From Mytilus edulis (Eukaryota; Mollusca; Bivalvia; Mytilida; Mytilidae), in assembly GCF_963676685.1 (NCBI RefSeq), contig NC_092351.1, positions 41,902,733-41,966,732 on the forward strand: DNA of 64,000 nucleotides, written 5' to 3'. Numbering within the stretch: position 1 is the first letter of the stretch; every line of letters starts with the position of its first letter. Shown here piece after piece: positions 12,790 to 25,110 of the stretch. The notes beneath the pieces were generated by a model that ran no database searches, was not told the DNA's origin, and saw only the letters and a list, made by a program, of their open reading frames with translations. Both the position numbers and the translations under genes were made by a program.

Positions 12790-14725
12790 ATAAATTGCTT
12801 ATAAAACATATTACCCACGACACTTACCAAGCTTACAAAGAGGAAATCCTACATAATCATAGGTTTGTTCTATGTTCCTTTGGAATTTCAACCAAAGATG
12901 TAGAACTGAATTTTCCATCACTGTATTGGATACCTACACAAACCTTTCACAAGCTATTTGCATTCCCATTGGAACCAATTGTGCCCCTCTTCTTGCCATT
13001 TGTTCCTTTATGAGGCTGACTTTATACAAGAACTTCTTAGAAAGGAAGGACATAAGTTAGCAATATCCTTTAATTTTTTTTATATATATCCTTTAACTTT
13101 ACTTTCCGCATTATAGATAATTTTCTCTCACTAAATAATTCAAAACTTAGTGACTATGTTGAAAGCATCTATCCTATTGAACTAGAGATAAATGATACAT
13201 ATCTTGACTAACATCTAGAAAAAGGTAATCAGGGTCGGTTGAAAACAAAACTTTACGACAAAAGAGATAATTTCAGCTTTCCGATTGTGAACTTTCCATT
13301 TCTATGTAGCAAAATTCACCAGCGACTGCATACGGAGCGTATATCTCCCAATTGATACGATATTCCCGGGTTTGTATTTCTTATGATGATTTCCTTGATA
13401 GAGTCACAAGGACGCTTTAAAACCAAGAGTTTCAAATGATGAATTTTAATACGCCCGTCAAAATTTTGACGGAACGTATTATGGTATACAAATGTCCGGT
13501 GTCAGTCCGTCTGTCTGTCTGTCCGTCTGTCCATCTGTCCGTCTGTCCGTCTGTCCGTCTGCCCGTCTGCCTGTCCGGCGTAAACATGTCGCACCGTAAC
13601 TTGAGAACGACTTATCCAAATTTCATGAAACTTAACATAGTTGTTTCTTATGATGGTCAAATAAACTGTATACTTCTTGATGGAAATAAGATTTAAACTT
13701 TTTGAGTTACGGCACTTTGTAACTAAAACAGGGTGTGTTTTTTGCACATGTCGCACGTTATCTCAAAAACGATTTTTGATTATTGCTTAAAACTTTACAC
13801 ACTTCTTAGTTATATTATTCTTATTTCTGTATACTTTTTGGTGGTGATTTGAGATTTCATTTTTGAGTTATTGAGTACTTTGTAAAAAAGGGGGAGGCTT
13901 TTTTTACATGTCGCGCCGTATCTCATTTCGATAAATAATTAATGCTTAAAGCTTTATACAATTCTTTGTTATATAAATCTAAAGATCTGTTTACTTTTGG
14001 TGATGATTCAAAATTTTGTTTTTGAGTTATTGAGTATTTTGTAAAAAAGGGGGAGGGTTTTTTTTACATGCCACGCCATATCTCAAAAAATGTATGTTTA
14101 TTGCTTAAAACTTTACACACTTCTTTGTTATATTAATCTAAAGATCTGTATACTTTTTGGTTTTGAAACTAAAATTTATTTTAGTGATATTTAGTTTTCA
14201 CATGTCCCACAGTATCTCAAAAACAATATATGGTTATTGCTTAAAACTTTCTCAGAAGCTATTTATGATTATTGCATAAAACTTCCACACAAGACGACGA
14301 GCGTATCATGCGCTCATGGCGCAGCTGTTTATTTTATCATGCTTTCGTAAACGACATCACGAGTTGGTTGATCGTGGTAGAAACCTTATTCCTTATGTCG
14401 TAACTACAATCCTGTTCCCATTTCACGAATGTTACCTACCGAAATAGATTATTTACCAGGTTTTGAATAAAATGAGGAACACGACGAGTGTCACCTTGGA
14501 ACAGGATCTGCTTACCCTTCTGGAGCACCTGAGATCAGTCCCAGTTTTTGTTGGGCTCGTGTTGCTTAGTCTTTACTTTTCTATTTTTCGTTTTTGGTTT
14601 CTGTGTTATTTCTTGTGTACTATTATTTGTATGTTTTTCTTTTTCTTTTTAGCCATGGTGTTGTCAGTTTATTTTCGATTTATAAGTCTGAATATCCTTC
14701 TGGTATCTTTTGCCCCTCTTTTATT
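12790..14725 (+). mobile_element. Reverse-transcriptase retroelement relic, interrupted
   Basis: Degraded coding sequence across frames shows pieces typical of a reverse transcriptase family common in aquatic invertebrates: LYWIPT near 12920, IGTNCAPLLA near 12985, YPIELEI near 13170, an IRYSR-like piece near 13350, then HHELVDRG near 14360 and the CCTGAGATCA..CCCAGTTTTTG tail at 14525-14725. Stops and frameshifts show it is dead. A CCGT-rich element (about 13445-14330) splits it. The lineage may be Penelope-like, but I am not sure. Confidence 0.65.
13445..14330 (+). mobile_element. CCGT-rich non-autonomous element nested in the RT relic
   Basis: Begins with CGCCCGTCAAAATTTTGACG, followed by a (CCGT)n-type run at 13505-13575, then three degenerate tandem units of about 180 bp (TCTCAAAAACGATT..CTTTACACACTTCTT). 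It ends near GCGCTCATGGCGCAGCTGTT. ATTTTA occurs just outside both ends and may be the target duplication. Confidence 0.55.
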
Positions 14726-15168
14726 GCAATCAAATTTTTTAACCTTAGATGAGGCTTACTAAGCCAATTAAATCTAAAGATATTGAAAGTAAAAGATGAA
14801 ACAAACAGACTTCTTTTTAGTAGTTTTTCACCACTTGTTATTAAAATCAACTTGAAGGGGCAAAGGTAAATAAAAAAAAACAAATGAAAAAGTCAGAATT
14901 ATTATCATTAAGTTTGATGTGCTTTTAGATAATGCACTGTTTGGACAAAAGAAGATATGTTTAAATTCTATGGTACATTCATATTGTAACACATACAGTT
15001 TTGTCATCTTATCCGTATTCATTACGTTAAACCGTTTTGTATTTCGTATTTTAATAATTTGTTTGTAATTTTTCCTCGTATTACGACTTCGTTTATTAGA
15101 AACACATTGAAAAGAATTTTCTTTAATAAAGAAGTTATGATTTTTGTCGAACCAGTTATGACTCTAAT

Positions 15169-18100
15169 ATGATGACTATGGATTTAGTTTATTTGTCTTT
15201 TTCTCTTATATTATTTTTATCTACGTTAATAAGACATTGCTACGGAGTAACAACAGGTAAGTTTAATTAAAATCTTATTTCAGTTAAAATACAATTTACA
15301 CTTTAAGTCAAAGTAAAGTCCGATTAACACGTTGCAAATTTTAAGTTCAATTGAAATCTAATTACAAACTTAACTTCCATTATCATCTTACGTCAAAGCT
15401 AATTCCCGTAACATGAATTGTCAAACTTAACTGCCACAAAGGGCATATGATACAAATATTATTTCACGATGATTTTTGATTTTCGTACACGATGTTTTAA
15501 CAAGTCAGTTCAAATACAGTATGTAAAAGAAAATATCTCTACTTGTGCTACATTTTGAGATAAATGGTGTAGAAATCTCTGATTTTAATCCGATCTTCAG
15601 TTTCTTAGACATTTCAATCCTTTAGGGAAAGACATACCTATCATTTATAAAAGATAAACACAGACAGTCATATTTGTATTAAAAATCATGTTAACAAATA
15701 TTCGTTTACATCATGTCAGATGGTCTATATTTGTGTAACACTTGTATGGGAGTCATTATTTCTTTAAATCTTTACGATTTAATAAAATTGGTTTACTGTT
15801 TATCTAATATATCTAAAGGTTTCTCAGAAGTAATTACGCAACAAGAGAGTGCAGGTTAACCGGTGTACGGTACTACCTGGAAAGGTTTTAAAGAATGGCA
15901 GGAAATAGGTTGAAAAAATCTGAATGCACTTCATGATTTAGAAAATTAAACGTCTACCTGGAATTGACATTCCTTTTTTTATTTTAAATCTACAGAAGGT
16001 GATAAAATAAACTAACAACTGAGTTTAAATTGGATATGGTCCTCTCATTTTACAAAATCACCTATTGTTGTTGTGTGCAGATATCTATTGTTTGCTATTG
16101 TCCAATTAATCACAACAATACTTAACATAGGGGAACATCTCAAACTTAGTTTATTTTGACACTTTCTGTGGGAACAAAAAGAAAGTGAATATCAAAAATC
16201 TAGAGAAATTTAAAGTTAAACAAAACAGAAAATACATTTGGAATTTTATTATTTAGTGCCTGCCATGCATTACATTCAATCTTTTCCAGGTGTATAATGT
16301 TGTCTGCACTCAGAGTGAAATTAAGGGTGTGCATAAGGTAACATATGCTAGAATGTTATGATGAACTAAGAGTTCGGATTTAGAGTTGCCATCCGTAACT
16401 AATTTCTGGTCATTATCTTCATCAACAATAATTAATGTTACGTTATAAAATTTTGCGTGCTTACAGAATACACACAGGACAAATTTGAACAGGTAAAAAG
16501 GTAAATTGTGAAGTAAGATATTAAAACAATGACCAATCCAATATCAAATTAAGTGTTAGGGGTTAAAATGAGATGTAGGGAGTATTCATCAATTTCAACA
16601 ATTTCTTGTTAATACTTCAAAACAATCATCAGCCAAAATTTTATCAGAAGTTCAAAAAACCTATGTGGATTCCAATCTATGATACAAAGGGTGGTTTCAA
16701 CCATATGTCCCCAGGAAAACGAATTCTTCGTCAATAAAAAAGAAAGGTGTGTACTAACATATTTTTACATAAAATACACGGATACATAGCAAAATCATTT
16801 GCTTTGGCTTTCTTCACATATTAAAAAACAATCCACGAAATAACCATCAATGATGAAAGTGGTTTTAGTGCTTTGAACTAGCTGTTAGTAAATGCGAGTA
16901 CTCTCATATCTGTAATTAGTGTCTTTTTGTTGTTGGGATGTACAAGTAGCCGGCCACGTTCACTTGTATTTGTAGTATACGATTTTTATCCTTCTGATGG
17001 GTTAAGTCTTTTTTCAACTGATTTCTATAGCTCGTTCTTACATTGTACTGTTATAACACTGTCCCATGTTAGGGGAGGGTTGGGATGCTGCATACATGTT
17101 AAACCCCGCCACATTCTGTATGTTCGTGACTGTCCCGAGTCAAGAGCCTGTAACTCAGTGGTTGCCGCTTGTTTTTGTGCTACATAATTGTTTTTCGTTC
17201 ATTTTTTTTTTGTACATAAAATAGGCCGTTAGTTTTCTCATTTGAATTGTTTTACCTTCTAAACCTTTTGAATTCGAGCGTCACTGATGAGTATTTTGTA
17301 GAGGAAACGCGCGTCATGCGTAAATACGAAATTTAATCCTGGTTTCTATGATGAGTTTATTTACAACCACTGGGTCGATGGTGCTGTTGGTGGAGTTTTA
17401 ATTCCCCGTGGGTATCATCCGCCTAGTAGTCAGCACTTCTGTGCTGACATGAACTACCATTGATATGGTCATAGTTATAAATTAACTGTTTATAAAATTA
17501 TTGAAAAACCTAAGGCTTGTCTACCTCAGGAAAAGATGACCTTCGCTGTATTTGGCAAAACTTTAAGGATTTTTGGTCCTCAATGCCCTCTAACTTCGTA
17601 CTTTATTGACTTTTTTAACTTTTTGGGATTCGAACGTCACTAATGAGTCTTTCGTAGACGAAACTCGCGTCTTGCGTAAATACAAAATTTAATACTGGTT
17701 TCTATGATGAGTTTATTTACAACCACTGGGTCGATGCTACTGCTGGTGGAGTTTAAATTCCCCGTGGGCATCACCTGCTTAGTAGTCAGAACTGTGCGGA
17801 CATGAATTTTCATTGATATGGTCATAATTATAAATTAACTGTTTATAAAACTTTTGAAAAACCTAAGGCTTTTCTACCTCAGGAATAGATTACCTTCGCT
17901 GTATTTGGCAAAGCATTATGGCATGTTGGGCCTCAATGCTCTTCAACTTCGTACTTAGGCGTTTTAAACTTTTTGGGGGGTTCGAGCGACACTGATGAGT
18001 CTCTTGTAGACGAAACGCGCGTCTAGCGTAAATACAAAACTTAATCTTGGTATCTATGATGAGTTTATTTACCCAGAGGCGGATTTAGAGGGGGGGCAGG

Positions 18101-21100
18101 GGGCCCGGGCCCCCCCTTTTTGGGAAAAAATTTGGTTGCTTATATAGGGAATCACTGAAGCGTGACTGAAGCGGGCCCCCTCTTAGGTCAGTCAGTGGGC
18201 CCCCACTTATGAAAATTTCTGGATCCGCCACTGTTACCTTCTCATTACCGAAACTTTTATAGCTGACTTTACGGTATCGGCTTCGCCGATGGTTAAAGGC
18301 CATATGATAACATAACCTGTAGTTGTTAATTTCTGTGTCATTTGGTCTCTTGTAGAGAGTTGTCTCATTGGCAATCATACCACATCTTCTTTTTTATAAA
18401 TTAAACGTCAATCAACCAATCATACTGAAGTTTATCAATGACACAGAGCACGAACTATTTATTACTGTGTCACAAACCCGTAGGGATAATTGGGTGTAGA
18501 AATATGGTCATCCTTGATTCAGTAAAATCATTGCTTTAGTGGTGGGTCTGTTTGATTGTTTGGAATAAACAAAAAAGACACAATACCTGGTCAGATGAGA
18601 ACAATATAGCCAATGCCACGTGATGAATGAGTACCATGCATGCTCGTCATACGTCGAAGAACCTTTGCGAAAACTCTCTAGTGTCCGTAGATTGTATACT
18701 TTAAGGTAGAATGGCTGTTCCTATTCAACAAATTCTTTGCATCTACCTTTCTATTGATCTAATGGTTACGTTGTACTAGTCCTGAAACATTTCACACTGA
18801 AAGTTATGCCAACAACAATCACTAATCAATACAAAAAAATCCCTCAAAACAATACTTTTTTTACTGGTATATACCCGCTAAAAACTAAATCAACTATAAA
18901 ACACATGGAGGTTTTGTACAATGAGTACAATGTGTAGTTAATTTCCATTCAATACTATTTTTATAGGTTGATATCGTTTTCTTAAAAAGCTGAGGAAAAA
19001 AATGATTTTTGTGTTTCTAGTTTATATAAGAAGAAAAGAGTAACTACATTCTTTCGATATTATAAAAAAAAAGTGTCAGACTTGATAAGCATCTCTGAAA
19101 AATATTTTCATATATTCCATATAAAATAGTCTATTACTAGCAATTGAATTTCGTATTTGCATATCAAATTGCATTATCAGGCATACTATTACTCATAACC
19201 ATTTATTTCCTTTTCAGATATTCATTCTACAATACCTGACACAACACTAAATATAACTGATGTAATTCTCACAACACCTGAAGTAACCCTCACAACACAT
19301 GAAGTAACCCTCACAAAACTGGGAGTAACGCGGAAAACAACACGCGAAGCAACACTCACAACACTTGAAGTAACGCTTAATACAACCAAAGAACAGATAA
19401 CAGGTATGCTTTACTACAAATATGATTCTATTGGTTTTAATATTAATCTATTGATAGATTCAGCTGTTACAGTAAAATCTAGAAAATCTACATAGTTATA
19501 AGGTTATTATGCACCATTCATACTGTATTTGCTGATACATGTAAACTAGAATAATTTTACTCCTATGTGAGATGAAAAAGTATTAGGGCTCTGAGATTGC
19601 ATTTTGAAATGCTATTTCAAATGAATAAAGTCGTTACAATTAACCATATTTAATGTTTATTTTTTTGTGATTATTATTATTTTAAATAGGTTTTTGTTTT
19701 CATTCATATTTCCTTTTTTACGAGAACAGAAAAAGCGATAATTTTTCTACGCTACACTTAGATCTTATTTAACCAGAGATGAGTCTATTTTATCTGATAA
19801 AATTAACAAAGAAAAACATATGTTATCTAAGATTTAAATCAATTAATACAAAGTTAAATTACCTATCAGTTACTCTGAATTCAACAAAGGTCGTAAGTGC
19901 TTCAACACGTGATATGAACGAAACTTTTAATAAAATTTTATAGTTCAGGTATACAACTAGTATACCGAAAGAAACTTTTTATCCCACACATTGTATATTG
20001 ACGAGTTTTGATTGCCATGATTCAATTTCACATTGTATGTTTTTGCAATAGACGACAGATGACGTCTACTTCAAAATTCCAATCGTAACCAACACATCTA
20101 CATGTTTTTCTTTTTTATTAGTGCATGTCAATAGCGTGACATATTGCATTTTGAATTTTCCCAATTTGTCTTGTAATTTTTCAGACTTCTCACTTCTTCA
20201 TTTTTTACCGGATTCCATATCCAAAATTTTTACACCCTTTATTCCGCAACACCGTCTTTTAAATCCAGTTTCCTACATCCCAAAAGCATGGCATACCACT
20301 CATCTTTTGGATCTTTCTTAAATTAAAAGAGGTCGTTTTATTTTACTGGATGAAATAAATATAATTAGGGAAATTTTCAGACTTGAGCCGTAGTTTTCTT
20401 AAATACTTAGATTTTCTAGATTCGTTCCGCTAACACTAGTTAAACTATGGTGTTATGCTTTGATTAGACGAGAAAGGATGTTACAAAACAAAGATGTATA
20501 CACTATGGCAGATTTCTTCAAATATAAGTTGATATAATAAGATTGGAGATATATATCTATTTTCGTGAACATTATGTAACAGTGCATATTTTTATTTAGT
20601 AAATTGGCGCTTCGATTACCTAGGTTCAATCGAAAATTATATATTTTAAGTGGCTGCACATTTCTGTCAATATAAATAGTTCAAGTAATTATCAATTGAA
20701 AAGACTTTTGTAAAATTCTTTAGTTTAAGTGAGGGGTTGTGTTGGTTCAAAAAAATATCTAATAGTCATTAAAAAAAGAGGAATAGAGAAAAACGGGAGA
20801 GAAAAAAGAGAATACAGAATAATAGGTTGCTAAAATAAAAAGAATGGACAATAGAGGGAGAGAAAAGAAAATGATGGCATAAGAAACTAAAGAACACAGA
20901 AATGAGGAACTTTCATCCAGAGCCTCCGATATATTATCAAAGATTTGTTATCATAGTTTGCAGTTTATCACGTTTGTTTTTCTTAATTGTAATTTACAAT
21001 TTGTTCTAATTACAGAAAGTTCTACCGTTTCCAGTTCTACAATCAAGTCAAATGGTATACACCTTTATATAATTCATGAATACTCAGTAATTAAAAGGGA

Positions 21101-24100
21101 TTGTGTACATTTAGTGAAAAAAAAATCGTTTGCATAATTTAACATTGAAGTGGTAAAATTTTGGTAGAAAAAAAATATATTTTAGTCCACAAGGCAGCAA
21201 CTTGTTAAAGCATTCGAAAACAAGACAAGAAATCCAGATAGCAACACATAGTTCTTATAGTAATAAACGCTTTTTGGACGAGTTGGCTGCATAGTTCTTT
21301 TCGACTATCACTAACCTGTTTACATAACAGTAACAAGTGGTGCGATCGAAACCTAGTCCTTTAACATATAGCTTCACATTTTTATTCAATTTTTAACGTT
21401 TTTATTTTGATATTTTCATCTTTAAATGGGGTATACATTGATAGTAAAAAATATAATAAATACAGGAAAATAAGTGAAATAAGTGAAAAGAATATATTAG
21501 AAATGAATAAAATAGAAATAGAAAATAATGTTCCCGTGGTCATATTATAGGACTACGATAAAACCCGCTCATTCTGGACAAAGAATTGACGCTTTACCCG
21601 AAACTTTCTATAAATTTATGTTTTAAGCCCCAGTCCCACTAGACCACGATCGCACCACGGTCATCGCGATCTAAAATAAATTTAGATCGTGGTGAGGTCG
21701 CGGTATGAGCGGCATGAAAATGTTAATTTTCGTTGCTATTACGATGCTACTACGTCCTAATTACGCTTCTACAACGATCCCACTACGATTAAACCACGTT
21801 CTCACCGCGCTTATTCTGCGACCTCACTACGCTTATAAAGATCTTTCTACGCTCTTCACGTTCTCACTACGACCATACCACGAGTTATCCGATTGCAACA
21901 CGATCTTACTGTGATTATAGCACGTTCTTACCACGATTATACTACGTTCATACCTCGATCTTACTACTTTCTCAGCAATACCGTCAATATCGTGTTTCAT
22001 ATTAATATAGTTCCATTCCTTCTATTTCTGATTAAAACGGAGATTTCTCGGAAACAATACAGTCATGCCACCAAAATCTACTAGATAGTTATCAAAGGTG
22101 CCAGGATTATAATTTAGTACGCCAGACGCGCGTTTAGTCTACATAAGACTCATCAGTGACGCTCAAATCAAAATATTTATAAAGCCAAACAAGTAAAAAG
22201 TTGAAGAGCATTGAGGATCCAAAATTCCAAAACGTTGTGCCAAATACGGCACGTAGTTGTGGTGGTAGGGGTTGATGCAGAGGCAGAGGGAGCAAAGTAT
22301 GAACGCCATTATACTAAATTCCAAATAGTACACAAGAAACTAAAATTAAAAATAGTACAAGACTAACAAAGGCCAGAGGCTCCAGTCTTGGGACAGGCGC
22401 AAAAATAGTGGGGTTAAACATGTTTGTGAGATCTCAACCCTCCCCCTATACCTCTAGCCAATGAAGAAAAGTAAGCGCATAACAATACGCACATTAAAAT
22501 TCAGTTCAAGAGAAGTTCGAGTCTGATGTCAGAAGATGTGACTAAAGAAAATAAACAAAATGACAATAATACATAAACAACAACAGACTACTAGCAGTGA
22601 ACTGACATGCCAGCTCCAGACTTCAATTAAACTGATACTATACACATAAGTAGTATAATACTTGTCATTAAGAGATGTCGGAACGACCAATCAAACCTAA
22701 ATTACAACCTATTGCTGGTCCATAAAGCTCAAATGACGATGTTTTAGTGAACGATAGCAGAGATTACACAGATGTGTCAATATATATAGGAAGATGTGGT
22801 ATGAGTGCCAATGAGACAACGCTCCATCAACGTAAAAATCTATAAAAGTAAATCATTATAGGCCAAGGTACGGCCTTCAATACGGAGCCTTAGCTCACAC
22901 CGAACACGCTATAAAGGGCCCCAAAAAAAATACTAATGTTAAACCATTTAAACGGGAAAAACCAACGATCTAATCTATATAAAAACGAGAAGCATGGTTG
23001 AGCCGTTAGAGCAAATGGATAAATACATTCAGACAAACAAAATCTATGGAGTTTTTTTTTATATATTTTATGTGAAAATGACAATGAAAATGATGGTCGT
23101 AGTGTGACCGTAGTAAGGTTTTGAGAAGAGCGTGATGAGGATGGCAAGGGCGTGCTAGAATCGTACTATGGTCGTGAACAGCGTGGTAAAGTCGTAGTGG
23201 AAGCGTAGTTGGGTCGCGGTGAGAACGTGATGGTCGTATCAATGTCGTGATAACGTCGCTGTGAGATCGTAGCGCGATCTCTCCGATTAGAATCACGCTC
23301 TCGCTACGATTGTACAGCGACCTTTGCGATCTTATTACGATCTTAGTGCGCTTTCACTACGCTTTTACTACGACCTAATTTCGCCACGACCGCACCACGA
23401 TTGTTTTGAACATGTTCAAAGTTGTCCACGCTCTTCACGATCTTGAAGACCTCACCACGACCGTGGTACGACCTTACTGCGACCTACACGATCGTACCGC
23501 GATCATCAAAATTTGCATTTTTTTCACAGATCGTAGTGCGATCTTGGCCTAGTGGGACTGGGGTATTAGAATTCGAGTGAATCTATTAAAGATATAAAAA
23601 TAGATTTGTGGTATATACATTACGTTGAAACAGCAAAAAACCGAGATAAATGAAAAGACAAACAAGGTCTTACTAATTGTCTTTTTATTGCACATTCAAA
23701 GCCATAACATTTGCATTAACAGTTTGTATAGCAACAGGAATAACACTTAGAAAAAACACAATGAAATAAACGGTTTTGAATTCTAAATAAATGTTTAAAA
23801 ACAGCAGATCGATCAATTGATGTAAGAACAATAAAAACAAACTCAGTGGGCTCTTGATATCCTTACGACAAGTATAGTAGAGTAGAAACATCTCTCTCAT
23901 TTTTTTCAGATGGAAGACCTGACTATACATGGATAGCTTATGTGGTGGTGGGATCGTTAATGCTCCCATTGGCTGTTGTATCTTTTGTCAATTGCATACG
24001 GTAAGTTTGTTAGTCTATTTGTATAGAGGATCTACTTTTAAAATACAGCCGTTTTACACGCGACAATTTTGTAATATTTCAAGATAGTTGTATAAAATTG

Positions 24101-24822
24101 AAGAAGATGTGATATGATTGCCGATGAGGCAACTCTCCATCCAAGTCACAATTTGTAAAAGTAAACAAGGATAGGTCAAAGTACGGTTTTTAACACAGAG
24201 CCATGGTTTACACCGAACAACAAGCTATAAAGGGTCCACAAAATGACTCGTATGAGATCATACACGGAATTATGAGGAAGCTTATGGATCTTATTACATC
24301 ATTGTCGAATATAAATAAGGAGATGTGCCATTAATTGATTGCTAATTAGACAACTAACCTACAGTTAAACCTCAGAATTTTTACAAGTCTCACTCCCAAC
24401 GCTGCCTTGTTTTTGCAACACACCCCAAATCCCGGATTCGCACCTTCAGAATATCAGATGACTTGTTTTCAATATCACATCGTTTACACCCCGAGACGCA
24501 AATATAATCACCTGAGCTTTGTTCGAGCGAAAATTGTTCACCTTCATCACAAACGTCCAAAACCAAATGTTTGAACGCCAAGGATGTATTTGTACAAAAA
24601 CAAATGGAGAACGTTCTGATGAAAAGGCATCTGAATTTATAATAGCCTAGTTCATGTAAATATACTTATTTTAACAGGCCTTACATGACTTGAACAATCA
24701 TTTTGAAATAAATAAATTTTTATGACATTTTAACATTATCAACATTATAAATGTAATATTAATAATTCAACTATTTCAGAGTAAGGCGAGGTGATGACAC
24801 GCAAGAAAAGGAAACGCTTTAA
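15169..24822 (+). CDS. Gene 2: Thr-rich small type I membrane protein, 5 exons (predicted)
   Basis: Predicted 148-residue protein from exons 15169-15256, 19218-19403, 21016-21054, 23910-24000 and 24780-24822. All introns are GT-AG, with phases 1, 1, 1 and 2. The start is the first of two consecutive ATGs; exon 1 gives a signal peptide (about residues 1-26). Exon 2 (residues 30-91) is a Thr-rich stalk made of about six copies of a seven-residue VTLTTxE-like unit, a likely O-glycosylation target. Exon 3 is a short Ser/Thr exon. Exon 4 holds the membrane helix (about residues 112-134), preceded by GRPDY. The tail is short and charged (RVRRGDD...). AATAAA at 24903-24908 fits a 3' end. Gene 3 is a tandem paralog with the same structure. 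Homologous non-coding flanks support a segmental duplication. No named family is recognised; mucin-like surface protein is an inference. Confidence 0.78.
16940..17260 (+). repeat. Dispersed repeat with GCCGTTAGTTTTCTCATTTG
   Basis: Contains CCATGTTAGGGGAGGGTTGG, CTGTAACTCAGTGGTTGCCG and ATAGGCCGTTAGTTTTCTCA. Related copies: 62805-62990 forward, 56030-56180 reverse, 22370-22470 reverse in part. In intron 1 of gene 2. Confidence 0.6.
17265..18065 (+). repeat. Three tandem copies of the 'agacgaaacgcgcgtc' family
   Basis: Successive copies start near 17275, 17630 and 17985. Each has CACTGATGAGTCT-like and GAAACGCGCGTC-like cores followed by ATGAGTTTATTTACAACCAC and GGTCGATG. Spacing of about 355 bp shows local tandem duplication. 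Confidence 0.7.
18074..18233. mobile_element. GGCGGATCCAG miniature element, copy 1
   Basis: Ends CAGAGGCGGATTTAGA and TCTGGATCCGCCACTG, flanked by TTACC at 18069-18073 and 18234-18238. The interior is rich in G and C runs. Inserted in the third 'acgcgcgtc' copy. The CAGTGG start resembles hAT ends. Confidence 0.8.
18280..18400 (+). repeat. 'tgtcatttggtctc..gcaatcataccacatc' repeat
   Basis: AGTTGTTAATTTCTGTGTCA..TTGTCTCATTGGCAATCATA. Same family as the segment that ends gene 3 (34800-34910) and those at 27345-27445 and 50440-50515. Confidence 0.65.
18480..18720 (+). promoter_or_regulatory. Conserved intronic segment with E-box, gene 2
   Basis: Aligns with 29105-29340 in gene 3. Both keep GCCACGTG and AGAACCTTTGCGAA. 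CACGTG is at 18617-18622. A regulatory role is inference only. Confidence 0.35.
19218..19403 (+). repeat. Coding 21-bp repeats in the gene 2 stalk exon
   Basis: The exon consists largely of repeated GTAACCCTCACAACACATGA-like units. They encode the Thr-rich heptads. Unit number differs from gene 3, in multiples that keep the frame. Confidence 0.7.
21626..23565. mobile_element. Foldback element A in intron 3 of gene 2
   Basis: Ends are imperfect inverted repeats containing CCCCAGTCCCACTAG, flanked by TTA on both sides, suggesting a 3-bp target duplication. The arms (21626-21985 and 23090-23565) are quasi-tandem runs of an 11-bp CTACGATC-like motif in both orientations. Other repeats are nested in the middle (22095-22260, 22320-22560, 22790-22930). 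No transposase is visible. TWA duplications are typical of PIF/Harbinger elements, so that class is possible. Confidence 0.8.
22785..22930 (+). repeat. 'gatgtggt..gccaatgagacaac' repeat nested in element A
   Basis: GAAGATGTGGTATGAGTGCC..GCCTTCAATACGGAGCCTTA..CTATAAAGGGCCCC. Confidence 0.65.
24105..24265 (+). repeat. 'gatgtgat..gccgatgaggcaac' repeat in intron 4 of gene 2
   Basis: Diverged copy of the same family, ending CTATAAAGGGTCCACAAAAT. Confidence 0.6.
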
Positions 24823-24902
24823 AAGGCGTAAACATACTAGTGTAATGTGATTCAAAACAATGTATTCACTTGAGTGTCTTATTTTTTTTGTATTCTTTTG
24901 TG

Positions 24903-24908
24903 AATAAA
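24903..24908 (+). promoter_or_regulatory. Polyadenylation signal, gene 2
   Basis: AATAAA 80 bases after the stop. The corresponding AATAAA lies at the aligned place after gene 3. Confidence 0.6.
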
Positions 24909-25110
24909 CTTTTATAAAATTTCAAATAGGTATTTATGTTTATAAAAATGTATTATCATGTATAACTTACATTGTTATTTGTTGTTGTTGTTAGTAAAGA
25001 ACAAGATAGATAAAAGAACATTCTGATTTGCAGTTGATTTTTAAACATTTTATATGAGTTAATTTGATTACTTCCCTTACAATATCCTATGCGTGTTTTC
25101 GTCTTAAAAT

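Larger units (their letters stand above)
14795..25110 (+). repeat. Segmental duplication, copy 1 (contains gene 2)
   Basis: This block matches 26365-35200 in exon order and also in non-coding sequence: the region about 350 bp upstream of the start (AAACAAACAGACTTCTTTT at about 14800 and 26375), an intron 1 segment around 18480-18700, the sequence before exon 2, and the 3' flank past the polyadenylation signal (GATTACTTCCCTTA near 25067 and 35155). Size differences are largely explained by insertions: a 1.94-kb foldback element in intron 3 here, and a 2.16-kb foldback plus a 30-bp minisatellite in intron 1 of the other copy. Confidence 0.75.

Noticed and set aside
13436-13756. Frames rich in CPSV and TDRQTDGQ repeats
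   Set aside because: They are the two strands of the CCGT-rich run.
20121-20321. 66-codon frame in intron 2 of gene 2 as an extra exon
   Set aside because: No counterpart in gene 3 and no matching splice phase.
21705-21914. Arg/Leu/Tyr-rich frames in element A (also 23006-23296)
   Set aside because: They are translations of the 11-bp CTACGATC-like motif in both orientations, not proteins.
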